A DNA stretch of 64,000 bases from NCBI GenBank assembly GCA_902550225.1, contig CACCYL010000005.1, positions 1 to 64,000 on the forward strand, in the 5' to 3' direction. This stretch comes from an uncultured Alphaproteobacteria bacterium (GTDB taxonomy: Bacteria; Pseudomonadota; Alphaproteobacteria; Methylaequorales; Methylaequoraceae). The position numbers were made by a program, and so were the translations under genes. Below the pieces are notes generated by a model. It was not told where the DNA came from. It was given only the letters and a program-made list of their open reading frames with translations, and did no database searches. Shown piece after piece: positions 43,904-53,239 of the stretch (its first letter is position 1; each line of letters starts with the position of its first letter).

Positions 43904-44707
43904 ATGAAAAAATTCAAAAATCTTCTTTTAACACTCTCTATTTTCTTCTTATGTAACCTAAATATTGCAACTGCTAGACTTCTATCATTTCAGAGCGAAT
44001 ATGATATTTCACTAGCCGAAATTGATTCTCCTAGAGTTCCTGGAAAAACATATGTCGATAAAGCTTCGGGATATTTGTTAATTGATTGGATCAACAACTG
44101 TGAACAATCTTGGGTCACTACTCAAAGGATGATGACAAGATTTGTAAATTCTTATGGTGTTGGGACTGTTAGCGAAATTAATTACTCATTAAACGAAATG
44201 AGCGATGGCAACAATATGGAATTTGTTTTAGAGGTAAAGGAAGACGCAGAAGTTGTTGAGAGACACTACGGTAAAGCTGAAAGAAAAGAAAATCTGAAAA
44301 TTAAGTTTGAGCAAACTGATAAAGAATATAATTTTTCAAAAGATGTTATTTTTCCTCATAAATTTTTAGAAGATATTTTAGATAACCTTGAATCAGGAAA
44401 AAAGTTAATAGTACGTAACGTTTATGAAGGAACAATTCCAGACAAATATTTTAATATTTCAGTATTTTTCACTGATGAGGTTGTTTCTGTAGATAAGAAA
44501 AAATTAGACAAGGGCATTAAAAATAAGTTTAGAAAAGTAAGAATGGCATATTATCAAGATAAAGTGCAAACTCCAATTTTTGAGCAAACGGTTCACCTAA
44601 ATAATCAAGGAATAGCAAGTTTTTTTAGGTACGATTATCCTGATTATTCTTTAGAGCTGAATTTGAAAAAAGCAAGTTTGAATCCACTAGATTGTAAAAA
44701 TAGATAA
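43904..44707 (+). CDS. Cell envelope integrity protein EipB (DUF1849)
   Basis: Signal peptide then SFQSEYDISLAEID..VDKASGYLLIDWINNCEQSWVTTQRMMTRF, C-terminal NPLDC; start trimmed to MKKFKNLLL. Confidence 0.85.
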   Translation: MKKFKNLLLTLSIFFLCNLNIATARLLSFQSEYDISLAEIDSPRVPGKTYVDKASGYLLIDWINNCEQSWVTTQRMMTRFVNSYGVGTVSEINYSLNEMSDGNNMEFVLEVKEDAEVVERHYGKAERKENLKIKFEQTDKEYNFSKDVIFPHKFLEDILDNLESGKKLIVRNVYEGTIPDKYFNISVFFTDEVVSVDKKKLDKGIKNKFRKVRMAYYQDKVQTPIFEQTVHLNNQGIASFFRYDYPDYSLELNLKKASLNPLDCKNR

Positions 44708-44736
44708 GTGAGTTCTAAAATTTAGAACTCACTATC
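44704..44736. terminator. Hairpin between convergent eipB and amtB, possible bidirectional terminator
   Basis: GATA-A-GTGAGTTCT AAAATTT AGAACTCAC-TATC: 9-bp perfect stem with flanking 4-bp extension after one bulge. Confidence 0.6.
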
Positions 44737-44754
44737 TATCTATGGGGAGTCAGT

Positions 44755-46104
44755 TTATTTGGATTTATTAAAGTCTGGATAAGAAACAGTGCCTAATTCA
44801 CTCATATCAAGACCATATTCCTCATCTTCTTTCGATGCTCTTATTCCAATCACAACTTTTATCACATACCAGACAATAAAACTAATAATCACTGTGAATA
44901 ATCCATAAGAAACTACACCAATAGCTTGGACACCTAAAGACGCGTCTGGATTTGTCCAGGCAACAACAAGTGTGCCCCAAATTCCAGCGAAAAGGTGGGC
45001 AGGAATTGCGCCAACAACATCGTCAATTTTTAACATATCAAGTAACTTCATACCGTACATGCAAATGATACCACCTATAGCACCAATGATCACGGCTTGA
45101 CCCATAGAAGGAGTAAGCGGTTCAGCGGTGATTGCTACTAAGCCAGCAATAGCGCCATTTAAGGTTGCTGCAATATTAGTGTGACTATTTGTTGCTTTAC
45201 TTACAATCATACATGCTAAAACTCCACCAGCAGCTGCAAGATTTGTATTAACAAAAATGTCTGCAACAGCTGTTGCATCAGCTCCAGATCCTAAAGCTAG
45301 TTGAGACCCTCCGTTAAAACCAAACCAACCGAGCCACAGGATGAATACACCAAGTGTTGTCATCGGAAGAGAACAACCAGGTATAACATTAACCTTGCCA
45401 TCTGCTGAATACTTCCCATCTCGTGAACCTAATAAGATAGCTCCAGCTAAGGCAGCCCATCCTCCTACAGAATGAACTAAGGTTGATCCAGCGAAATCAG
45501 AGAAACCCATTTCACTTAACCAACCTCCACCCCATTGCCAAGAGCCAGCAATTGGATAGATGAATGCTGTTAATATGGCTATGAAAAGAAAGAAAGGCCA
45601 AATAAGAATTCTTTCTGCTAACGCTCCGGAAACGATAGATGCTGTGGTTGCAACAAAAACCATCTGAAAATACCAGTCTGAGGCTGCAGCATAGCCGGTT
45701 TCTAAATCAACGTCTGAGCTCCTATCAAACAACGAAAAAGATCCCATGTATCCACCATCAACGCCGTCGTACATTAAATTGTAACCGACTAAAAAATACA
45801 TTAAGCCTGCAATTGAAAATAAGCCTATGTTTTTAAGACAAATTACAGCAGTGTTTTTACTTCTGACTTGACCGGCTTCAAGCATACAAAAACCAGCAGC
45901 CATGAACATTACTAAAAATCCGCAAACTAAAAAAAGAAACGTATTTAAAATATACGCTACTTCTGATGAAACAGCAGGGGCGGCTTCTGCTGCATCTTGT
46001 GCATTAACATTTACTGAGAGTAGTAAAAATAATGCAAAGAATGAAAAGTTTAATATTTTATTTAGGTTAAACTTAACATTCCTGTTAAAAATATAAGAAA
46101 TCAT
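44755..46104 (-). CDS. amtB: Ammonium transporter
   Basis: Signal peptide, LVCGFLVMFMAAGFCMLEAGQVRSKNTAVICLKNIG, DFAGSTLVHSVGGWAALAGAILLG, LWLGWFGFNGGSQLA. Confidence 0.96.
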   Translation of the reverse strand: MISYIFNRNVKFNLNKILNFSFFALFLLLSVNVNAQDAAEAAPAVSSEVAYILNTFLFLVCGFLVMFMAAGFCMLEAGQVRSKNTAVICLKNIGLFSIAGLMYFLVGYNLMYDGVDGGYMGSFSLFDRSSDVDLETGYAAASDWYFQMVFVATTASIVSGALAERILIWPFFLFIAILTAFIYPIAGSWQWGGGWLSEMGFSDFAGSTLVHSVGGWAALAGAILLGSRDGKYSADGKVNVIPGCSLPMTTLGVFILWLGWFGFNGGSQLALGSGADATAVADIFVNTNLAAAGGVLACMIVSKATNSHTNIAATLNGAIAGLVAITAEPLTPSMGQAVIIGAIGGIICMYGMKLLDMLKIDDVVGAIPAHLFAGIWGTLVVAWTNPDASLGVQAIGVVSYGLFTVIISFIVWYVIKVVIGIRASKEDEEYGLDMSELGTVSYPDFNKSK

Positions 46105-46148
46105 ATTTTCTCCCTATTAAGATATTATTATTGTTAATGGGAGAGGTA

Positions 46149-46165
46149 TGCAGGAACTGTGCCAA
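46149..46165 (-). promoter_or_regulatory. Predicted sigma-54 (RpoN) promoter of amtB
   Basis: Reverse strand TTGGCACAGTTCCTGCA versus consensus yTGGCACgrNNNTTGCw; about 45 nt upstream of the amtB ATG, with GGGAG Shine-Dalgarno in between. Confidence 0.7.
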
Positions 46166-46288
46166 AATTATAATAATATTTTTAAGTTATTGTTTTAATT
46201 GGTAAATTTATTTACGGTTACTATTTTGGATTTTAATTTTGACTAATATTTATGCACTACTGAGTTAATGTTTATTTTTTAATCAATT

Positions 46289-47008
46289 ATGCAAGAGCGT
46301 TACCTTGGAGATATTCACGATTATTTTAAATTTCTTTTCTTAAAATTTTTAAGTACTCAACTTAATATGAAAGTAGGATTGAATTGGTATCTTGTAAATC
46401 CAGCTGAAATTGGACCCTCTGAATTAAAAAAAAAGGACGGTGAAAAGAGAAATTTTCTATATGACAAGGAATTAAAGTTTTATGACAAAGTTATAATACA
46501 GGAATTCAAAAAATTCCAAAAAAAACAATTTAGAAATTTAGAAATTTTTACTCACGAAACGCATTTAAAACAATATATAAATTTTTTTAATGAACCTATT
46601 AAATTTAACTACAGAAAGAAGTGGCTTGAACGATCATTATATCATCATCGAGATCAACAAGTAATTTTTTTAGATCCAGACAATGGATTCGTAATAAATA
46701 AAACCGGAAAAAAATCAATGAAGTATGTTTTAGCTGAGGACTGCAAAACTTATCTTCAAAATAATAAAATCATAATATTTTGTCAATTTCAGTCCTTTAG
46801 GAAGAAAACTTTAGATCACTTAAAATATATTTTTAAAAATCTAAATGACTGTAATATTGAAACGTCCCTTCCAGTAATTAGAAATAGAACAGGACCAAAT
46901 ACCTTTTTTATTAGCATCAAACCAAAGCAAGTTAAAATTAATTTAGATAACATTTTAGAGAAATACTCACTTCAATATGACAAAGTTGAATTAATTGATG
47001 TGGTTTGA
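46289..47008 (+). CDS. Uncharacterized protein with 'MQ.RYLGDIHDY...DPDNG' architecture
   Basis: N-terminal MQERYLGDIHDYFKFLFLKFL, central VIFLDPDNGF, KYVLAEDCKTY; pattern recalls a widespread uncharacterized bacterial family. Confidence 0.7.
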   Translation: MQERYLGDIHDYFKFLFLKFLSTQLNMKVGLNWYLVNPAEIGPSELKKKDGEKRNFLYDKELKFYDKVIIQEFKKFQKKQFRNLEIFTHETHLKQYINFFNEPIKFNYRKKWLERSLYHHRDQQVIFLDPDNGFVINKTGKKSMKYVLAEDCKTYLQNNKIIIFCQFQSFRKKTLDHLKYIFKNLNDCNIETSLPVIRNRTGPNTFFISIKPKQVKINLDNILEKYSLQYDKVELIDVV

Positions 47009-47965
47009 TTGCTCTCTAAAAATAAAAATCCAAGTAATTATTGCAGGAATTCCAACCATTATTTCCCTTAATCTTCTTCCAATAGCAACTGAAAAAGAAA
47101 CTATACTAGAATATCCTACTAACTCTCCAACAATAACAAAAGCAAGCTCTTGAACACCGATAGCCGAAGGTATAAAAAAAGCAGCTGATCTAATAATAGC
47201 TGTAACCGACTCTATTATTAGAACATCAGAAACTTTAGCATCAACACCTATGATCCAAAAAAAAATATAAATTTCAAAAGCACCAGCAATCCATCCAATT
47301 AATCTCAATACAACAGCACCAAACAACCGCCATTTTCTATGACTTAATTTGTTAAGAGAGATATCTAATCGCAGAAGATTATAAATATTTTTTTTATTTA
47401 AAAATTCAAATTTTTTCGTACTTACAAGAAATTTAGAAATTACTCTTTTTCTAATTAGAAAGAGAAAAAATAAAGTACCTAAAGAAATTAAAGAGAATGC
47501 CAGAATTAGATATTGAAATTGATTAAGAATTAAATTTGATTTGATAGAAAAAATAACAAAAATTAAAGCTGCTAGACCAATAATAAATAATGAAAAAGTC
47601 GCAATAAATAAATCCATTAAAACCGTTGATGAAGCTTCGCTAAATTTCTGTCCACTTCTTCTTGCAAGATAAAACCTAACAAATTCGCCAGTAATGTTAC
47701 CTGAAGGAATAAATTTTCCAGAAGTTTGTGAGATCCATGTTATTATAAATGCAGTTTTCGTTGATAATTTGTTTTTTACCATTAATATTAACCATGCCAA
47801 GCTGTCAAAATAAAGTGTTGGTATGTGCGCTATTACAAGATAAAAAATTTTGTATTTTGCATTCAGTATTAATTCTATTGATTCAGGTCCAGCAAAAAAT
47901 TTGTATACCCAATGAAATATAAAGATTCCAAAAATAAGAAAAATTAAAAATTTAATCTTTGTCAT
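46991..47965 (-). CDS. Lysylphosphatidylglycerol synthase TM region / UPF0104 flippase-like membrane protein
   Basis: Polytopic; SGKFIPSGNITGEFVRFYLARRSGQ, FFIPSAIGVQELAFVIVGELVG typical of the family. Confidence 0.82.
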   Translation of the reverse strand: MTKIKFLIFLIFGIFIFHWVYKFFAGPESIELILNAKYKIFYLVIAHIPTLYFDSLAWLILMVKNKLSTKTAFIITWISQTSGKFIPSGNITGEFVRFYLARRSGQKFSEASSTVLMDLFIATFSLFIIGLAALIFVIFSIKSNLILNQFQYLILAFSLISLGTLFFLFLIRKRVISKFLVSTKKFEFLNKKNIYNLLRLDISLNKLSHRKWRLFGAVVLRLIGWIAGAFEIYIFFWIIGVDAKVSDVLIIESVTAIIRSAAFFIPSAIGVQELAFVIVGELVGYSSIVSFSVAIGRRLREIMVGIPAIITWIFIFREQSNHIN

Positions 47966-48721
47966 TTATTTAAAAATCTTTGATTCTGTTATTTTTTTAC
48001 ACACATATTCTGGTTTATCGCCATCAACTCGAGGATGCCAAGAAAATAAACTGAACCTTCTATAAAAGAGGACACCAGAGTGAGCTGGCTTAGAATAGTC
48101 GTAATCTTTTAAAGGTCTAAATGATTCGACATTGATATTTATGTAATTAAGATTTGTTTTTTCGGATTTATATATTTTCAAACAATTTTTCTTAAATTCT
48201 TTTTCTTCTTCTGTAAGGTTTAATATTGTTAAATCATCATTTTTTTTTATAAATGTATTACAGTTTATTGTGTTGTTGAAATAATTATATTCTGGAAACT
48301 CAAAAACCTTGCAATACCTTTTCAACTTTGAACAAATAAAATTTGAAACATCGTGATCTTGATGACCTCCTTCATAGGCTGGACAGAACAACGCATCTAT
48401 TTTTTTTGAAATTATAATTTTACGAATCTTGTCGTAGGTCTTAAAAATTTTATCTTTTAATGTTCTTGTTGAGATATTTTGATAATAGATAGTTTTAACA
48501 CCTAGTTTTTTTACACTTAATTTCATTTCTTTTTTTCTAATATTTATCATATTTTCGACTTTTTTTTTATTCCAAAACCATGAAGAGCTATGGGAAATAA
48601 CTCCATTGGTGACAAAAAATAAGAAGATATTTTTTTTGTTGCTTATATATCTTTTTATTATACAACAACTTCCTACAATCTCATCATCTGGGTGAGGTAT
48701 TATAAATAGAATGTTTTTCAT
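47966..48721 (-). CDS. PIG-L family deacetylase
   Basis: ILFIIPHPDDEIVGSCCII zinc site, CPAYEGGHQDHDVSNFI. Confidence 0.93.
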   Translation of the reverse strand: MKNILFIIPHPDDEIVGSCCIIKRYISNKKNIFLFFVTNGVISHSSSWFWNKKKVENMINIRKKEMKLSVKKLGVKTIYYQNISTRTLKDKIFKTYDKIRKIIISKKIDALFCPAYEGGHQDHDVSNFICSKLKRYCKVFEFPEYNYFNNTINCNTFIKKNDDLTILNLTEEEKEFKKNCLKIYKSEKTNLNYININVESFRPLKDYDYSKPAHSGVLFYRRFSLFSWHPRVDGDKPEYVCKKITESKIFK

Positions 48722-49947
48722 TTAAGAATCAAATTCCACTCGTCGATAAAGAATTTCTGAAATATTTTCTTCCAGGACATTGGTTTGAATTCATCTAAAA
48801 TCTTACTTCTCATATAATTAATTTTTTTTTTGTCGTTTAAAAGTTTTTTAATCTCTAAAGCCCAAATTGTTGAGTCATATTCCTTAATTATAATACCATC
48901 CTCTCCACTTTTAGATATTCTCTTTCCACCTCCTGTTGGATAAACTACCGGGATGGCACCACATGATTTTGCTTCTAAAACTACTTGCGGACCAATCTCA
49001 TATTTAGATGGAAATACAAATAAATCACATAAATTATATAATTTAGAAATTTCATTCTGATCTACATAACCTATCAACTTAATTTTACTACCTCCAATTT
49101 CTAGACATTTATCACCATGAATGTTTTGACCAGCTAAAATAGAAACTATCTTTATTTGTTTCTTTAAAATTTTATGAATTTTTGAAAGTAGAAAGACACC
49201 CTTTAATTCGTGAATTCTACCACAAAATAAAATAATTTTATCTTCCTTTGATATTTCGTATTTTTTAAAAAGACATTTTTTATCAATTTTTTTTCTTTTA
49301 AAAATATTCTTGTCAACACCCCTAGATAACTTTGTTATTTTATCCAAAACATCTGACTGAAACTTATATTTTTTAAAAGGGATGTGGTCATTGATCATTC
49401 CTTTTTCACAATTCAAAAGATAATTATTCATTCTCAACTTTTGTTTTTTAGGAATTCTTTGATGCAGTTTAATTTTGTCTATAAATAAATAGTAAACGAA
49501 CCTAGGAAAGTTTTTAAAAATTTTCTTAATGTAATATCCTGAATACGAGGGTGTATCAGTATGTAAAGAAGTCGTGAGTGGGATTTTCCAAAACCTCGAA
49601 GCATATAGTCCTGTTTTTGCCATTGTAAAAAGTTGATCTGTTGTATGGATTAAATCAAAGTCTTTTAAAATCATAAATAGTCTGGGATTAATTGGAAATA
49701 AATCGGTTGCATCAGCGTCTACTCCAAGAGGTTTAAGAACTTTTGATGATATTATCGGCTTTAATGTATAGAAAGTAACGTTCTCTCCTATCTTTTTTTT
49801 TTTAAAGCTGTCACCTAGAAAAAAAAGCGAAAAATGGAATTTTTTATAGGAATTTTTTATTGAGTAGCTTACTCTTTCCCAGAATTTCACATGTCCTCCT
49901 GCGTGAGTTGTTAGCTTCAAATCAACCAAAATAGCAATATTTTTCAT
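48718..49947 (-). CDS. Family 4-type (GT-B) glycosyltransferase
   Basis: ILFCGRIHELKGVFLLSKIHKIL, YNLCDLFVFPSKYEIGPQVVLEAKSCGAIPVVYPTGGG. Confidence 0.92.
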   Translation of the reverse strand: MKNIAILVDLKLTTHAGGHVKFWERVSYSIKNSYKKFHFSLFFLGDSFKKKKIGENVTFYTLKPIISSKVLKPLGVDADATDLFPINPRLFMILKDFDLIHTTDQLFTMAKTGLYASRFWKIPLTTSLHTDTPSYSGYYIKKIFKNFPRFVYYLFIDKIKLHQRIPKKQKLRMNNYLLNCEKGMINDHIPFKKYKFQSDVLDKITKLSRGVDKNIFKRKKIDKKCLFKKYEISKEDKIILFCGRIHELKGVFLLSKIHKILKKQIKIVSILAGQNIHGDKCLEIGGSKIKLIGYVDQNEISKLYNLCDLFVFPSKYEIGPQVVLEAKSCGAIPVVYPTGGGKRISKSGEDGIIIKEYDSTIWALEIKKLLNDKKKINYMRSKILDEFKPMSWKKIFQKFFIDEWNLILK

Positions 49948-49956
49948 TGTAAAGTT

Positions 49957-51360
49957 TTAGAAATTATTAAAAAAGTAAACATAAAGGGATATTATTATAA
50001 CAGAAATCAAATTAATAAAAAAACCATTTGAAGCCATAAATGATATTCTAAACTTATTACTTGAGTAAACTATTGCATTTGGTGGAGTTGCAATCGGCAT
50101 CATAAAAGCACAACTGGCAGCGAGTACAAATGGCAATGTTAAATTGACCACATCTATATTATTATTTAAGGCAAATATACTTAAAATTGGTAATAGAAGG
50201 AAAGTAGTTGCTGTATTACTTGTAAATTCTGTCAAAAAAGAAGTGATTATGGCAATGATAAATATTAGGGTTAATAATTCCAATGAGTTAAAAATGTAAA
50301 AAATTTTAGAAAATTCATTTGCAAGTCCTGTCGAAGTTATAAGAGATGCCATGGAAAGTCCACCTCCAAAAAGAATGAGAACGTTCCAAGGGATATTTCT
50401 ATACCAATCAGATGAAAGAATGAAATTTGATTTTTTTATTGGTACTATAAAGAAAAGAAAAGATCCAAATATTGCTATCACTGCGTCATTTAAATAAATT
50501 CCAAAAGCTTCATTTAGTGAATTTTTAAGAATCCATAGACTTAAAGTCAGCGTTAATATAAAAACTGTTACTTTTTCTTTTAAAGAAAAGTTTCCCAATT
50601 CTTTTAATTTCTTACGAATAAAAGTTCTATCAATATTTTTATTTTCAAACTTTAGTCCTAGATATCCAAAAAGTAAGAAAAGTAAAATTAATACCAAAGG
50701 AAAACCGAATGTGAACCACTGGACAAAATCAATTTCAATATTATGGTTTTCTTTTAGAAAACCAATCATAACTGCATTAGGTATTGTTCCAATCGGAGTT
50801 GCCATACCTCCAATAGAGGAAGCATACGCTATTGAGAGTATTAGAAATTTCGAGAATTCATTATCATCTGAAGTATTAAAATTACTATCAAGTATGTTCT
50901 TCACTATTGGAAGCATTAATAAACATGTTGCTGTATTCGATAACCACATACTAAAGAATGCTGAGGACAACATTATAATAAAAATTATTCTCTTACGTGT
51001 CTTCCCAAATTCTAAAAGTGTTTTTAAAGCAATTCTTCTATGTAACTGACTCTTTTCAAAACCTTGAGCCAAAATAAATCCTCCTAAAAGAAGGAATACA
51101 ACTGAACTTGCATAGTGACTCAAGATTTCTGTAAATTTAATTTCTAAAAAAAAGGGTGAAAATAATATTGGAAGCAATGCCGTAATAGAAATAGGTATAA
51201 TTTCAGTTAGCCAACAAAAAATCATTAAAATCAACATTCTTATCACCAACTTTCCATCACTTGTAAAGTCGTCATTGAGATTTAAAATGTCTGGTATTAT
51301 TGATAAAAGAATACCAAAAAACAATATACTTATTTTAAAAGAACTTGATTTAATCATCAC
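49957..51360 (-). CDS. SLC13/DASS-family anion:sodium symporter
   Basis: Polytopic; IAYASSIGGMATPIGTIPNAVMIGF, FTSNTATTFLLLPIL, FMMPIATPPNAIVYSS. Confidence 0.9.
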   Translation of the reverse strand: MMIKSSSFKISILFFGILLSIIPDILNLNDDFTSDGKLVIRMLILMIFCWLTEIIPISITALLPILFSPFFLEIKFTEILSHYASSVVFLLLGGFILAQGFEKSQLHRRIALKTLLEFGKTRKRIIFIIMLSSAFFSMWLSNTATCLLMLPIVKNILDSNFNTSDDNEFSKFLILSIAYASSIGGMATPIGTIPNAVMIGFLKENHNIEIDFVQWFTFGFPLVLILLFLLFGYLGLKFENKNIDRTFIRKKLKELGNFSLKEKVTVFILTLTLSLWILKNSLNEAFGIYLNDAVIAIFGSFLFFIVPIKKSNFILSSDWYRNIPWNVLILFGGGLSMASLITSTGLANEFSKIFYIFNSLELLTLIFIIAIITSFLTEFTSNTATTFLLLPILSIFALNNNIDVVNLTLPFVLAASCAFMMPIATPPNAIVYSSNKFRISFMASNGFFINLISVIIISLYVYFFNNF

Positions 51361-53131
51361 GTATCATTCTTTCTTCAATATCAATCCACTCCTTTTCAAG
51401 AGAGTTAAGTTCGAATTGTGCTTTTTTTAATTCATTTACCAAATAATTATAATTACTTTCTTTTTTTGATGAAAAATTAGTTTTTTCTAATTCGCTTGTT
51501 AAATCAGTTATCTGATCTTCTTTATTTTGAATTTTTTTAAGAATCTTATTGATAAGTTTTTCAGAACTGATTGGTTTCTGTTTTTTGTCTTTTTTTATAC
51601 TTTCATCAACAGTCTTAACGTTACATATTTCCGGTTTATTTGAAAATTTTATAATTCCAGTACCGTCGAAAAAGAAAAATCTATGACAAGTTTTTTCTAA
51701 AAAATCAATATCATGAGAACTTATTAATGATGAACCTTTGTGCATATTTAAAAAGTCAATAAGCAAGTCAATTGTTTCGATATCAAGATCATTGGTTGGT
51801 TCGTCTAAAATTAAAATTTCATTAGGTTTAGCTAATATTTTAGCTAAGAGCAGACGATTCCTCTCTCCACCAGACAAACTAATTAAATTTCTGTCTACGT
51901 CCTTTGGTTCAAAAAGAAAATTCTTCAAATATCCACAAATATGTATCTTCTTATTCCCAACATCGATGTAATCACCTCCGCTTGGAATCAAATTCTTTTT
52001 TATCGTTTTTTCATCCTCAAATTGCTCACCAGTTTGATCAAAGAAACTAAAGTTCAATTTCTTTCTGATTTTTATAGTTCCTGAGTCAGGTTGTATTTTG
52101 TGTGAGGCTAAATTTAAAAAAGTAGATTTTCCAATTCCATTACGTCCAATAATTCCTATTTTTTCACCTCGCATTAACTTGAAACTGAAATCATTTAAAA
52201 TATTTATGAAACCATCTTTTTTTTTAAAACTTTTATTTACATTTACAAAATTGATTAAAACATTCGGTCCGTCTTCTAATTCTGTTGCGTCATTAGATAT
52301 TTTAATCTTCGAGATTGATTTCATAAATTCTTTTCTTTCTTCATCATAAGAACTTTTCATACTGAAAATATTATCTTTTCTTTTAATGTTCCTTTTTCTT
52401 CTAGCTTTTACTCCTCGATTTAACCAAGCGATTTCATCATCCAAATATTTTTTACGATTTCTTAATTCACGTTTTTCCTGCTCAATTAAAGAATCTTGCC
52501 ATATATCAAAATTAAAAAAACCCTTTGAGGATGTCTTTATTTTCCCCCTATCCATCCAAAAGACTTTATTAGTCACATTTTTTAAAAAGTCTCTATTATG
52601 GCTTATTACTAGAAATGAACCTCTAAATTCATTGTTCAAAAAATTCTCTAGCCATTTTATTGACTCAATGTCTAAATGATTTGTTGGCTCATCAAGCAGG
52701 AGCAAATCAGGTTTCAGAAGTAACAGTTTAGAGAGTGCTAATTTTCTTTTTTCTCCTCCCGACAACTCGTCTATAATTTTGAATTTATTTAGTTTTATTT
52801 CATTTGTGATCTTTTCAACCCTAGATTCTATAATTTCATTATCTTCTAAATTTTGCGATTTTAGGAATTCTAAAACACTTAATGGACTTGTTTGGTAGTT
52901 TTTTTGGTTTAATGTCCCAACACTGATTGAGGGACCTAACCAAAAATCTCCACTATCTAACAATCTCGTTCCGTTTATTATCCTAAGAAGAGTTGACTTG
53001 CCAACACCATTTTTGCCAACAAGGGCTATCTTGTCGTTTTCGTGAACTGATATAGAAATATCTCTTAATAATTTAAGTTTTCCAATTGAAAAGCTTGCAT
53101 CATTCAAAGAGAAGTAAACTTCCTTATTCAT
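51350..53131 (-). CDS. ABC-F family ATPase (Uup-like)
   Basis: Two ABC domains: LVGKNGVGKSTLLRII...LSGGEKRKLALSKLLLLKPDLLLLDEPTNHLD and IIGRNGIGKSTFLNL...LSGGERNRLLLAKIL..LDEPTNDLD; C-terminal coiled coil. Confidence 0.93.
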   Translation of the reverse strand: MNKEVYFSLNDASFSIGKLKLLRDISISVHENDKIALVGKNGVGKSTLLRIINGTRLLDSGDFWLGPSISVGTLNQKNYQTSPLSVLEFLKSQNLEDNEIIESRVEKITNEIKLNKFKIIDELSGGEKRKLALSKLLLLKPDLLLLDEPTNHLDIESIKWLENFLNNEFRGSFLVISHNRDFLKNVTNKVFWMDRGKIKTSSKGFFNFDIWQDSLIEQEKRELRNRKKYLDDEIAWLNRGVKARRKRNIKRKDNIFSMKSSYDEERKEFMKSISKIKISNDATELEDGPNVLINFVNVNKSFKKKDGFINILNDFSFKLMRGEKIGIIGRNGIGKSTFLNLASHKIQPDSGTIKIRKKLNFSFFDQTGEQFEDEKTIKKNLIPSGGDYIDVGNKKIHICGYLKNFLFEPKDVDRNLISLSGGERNRLLLAKILAKPNEILILDEPTNDLDIETIDLLIDFLNMHKGSSLISSHDIDFLEKTCHRFFFFDGTGIIKFSNKPEICNVKTVDESIKKDKKQKPISSEKLINKILKKIQNKEDQITDLTSELEKTNFSSKKESNYNYLVNELKKAQFELNSLEKEWIDIEERMIRDD

Positions 53132-53140
53132 TTCTTTTTT

Positions 53141-53215
53141 TGGCTGGGGTGGTAGGATTCGAACCTACGAATGCCGCTACCAAAAAGCGGTGCCTTACCA
53201 CTTGGCCACACCCCA
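53141..53215 (-). tRNA. tRNA-Gln (UUG)
   Basis: Reverse strand TGGGGTGTGGCCAAGTGGTAAGGCACCGCTTTTTGGTAGCGGCATTCGTAGGTTCGAATCCTACCACCCCAGCCA; loop TTTTGGT gives UUG anticodon; CCA encoded. Confidence 0.97.
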
Positions 53216-53239
53216 TTAAGTTTTTAAACATAATCATTT

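Noticed and set aside
46225-46270. NtrC-like half site (TGCACTA) upstream of the sigma-54 promoter
   Set aside because: Only one half of the palindrome is present; expected by chance
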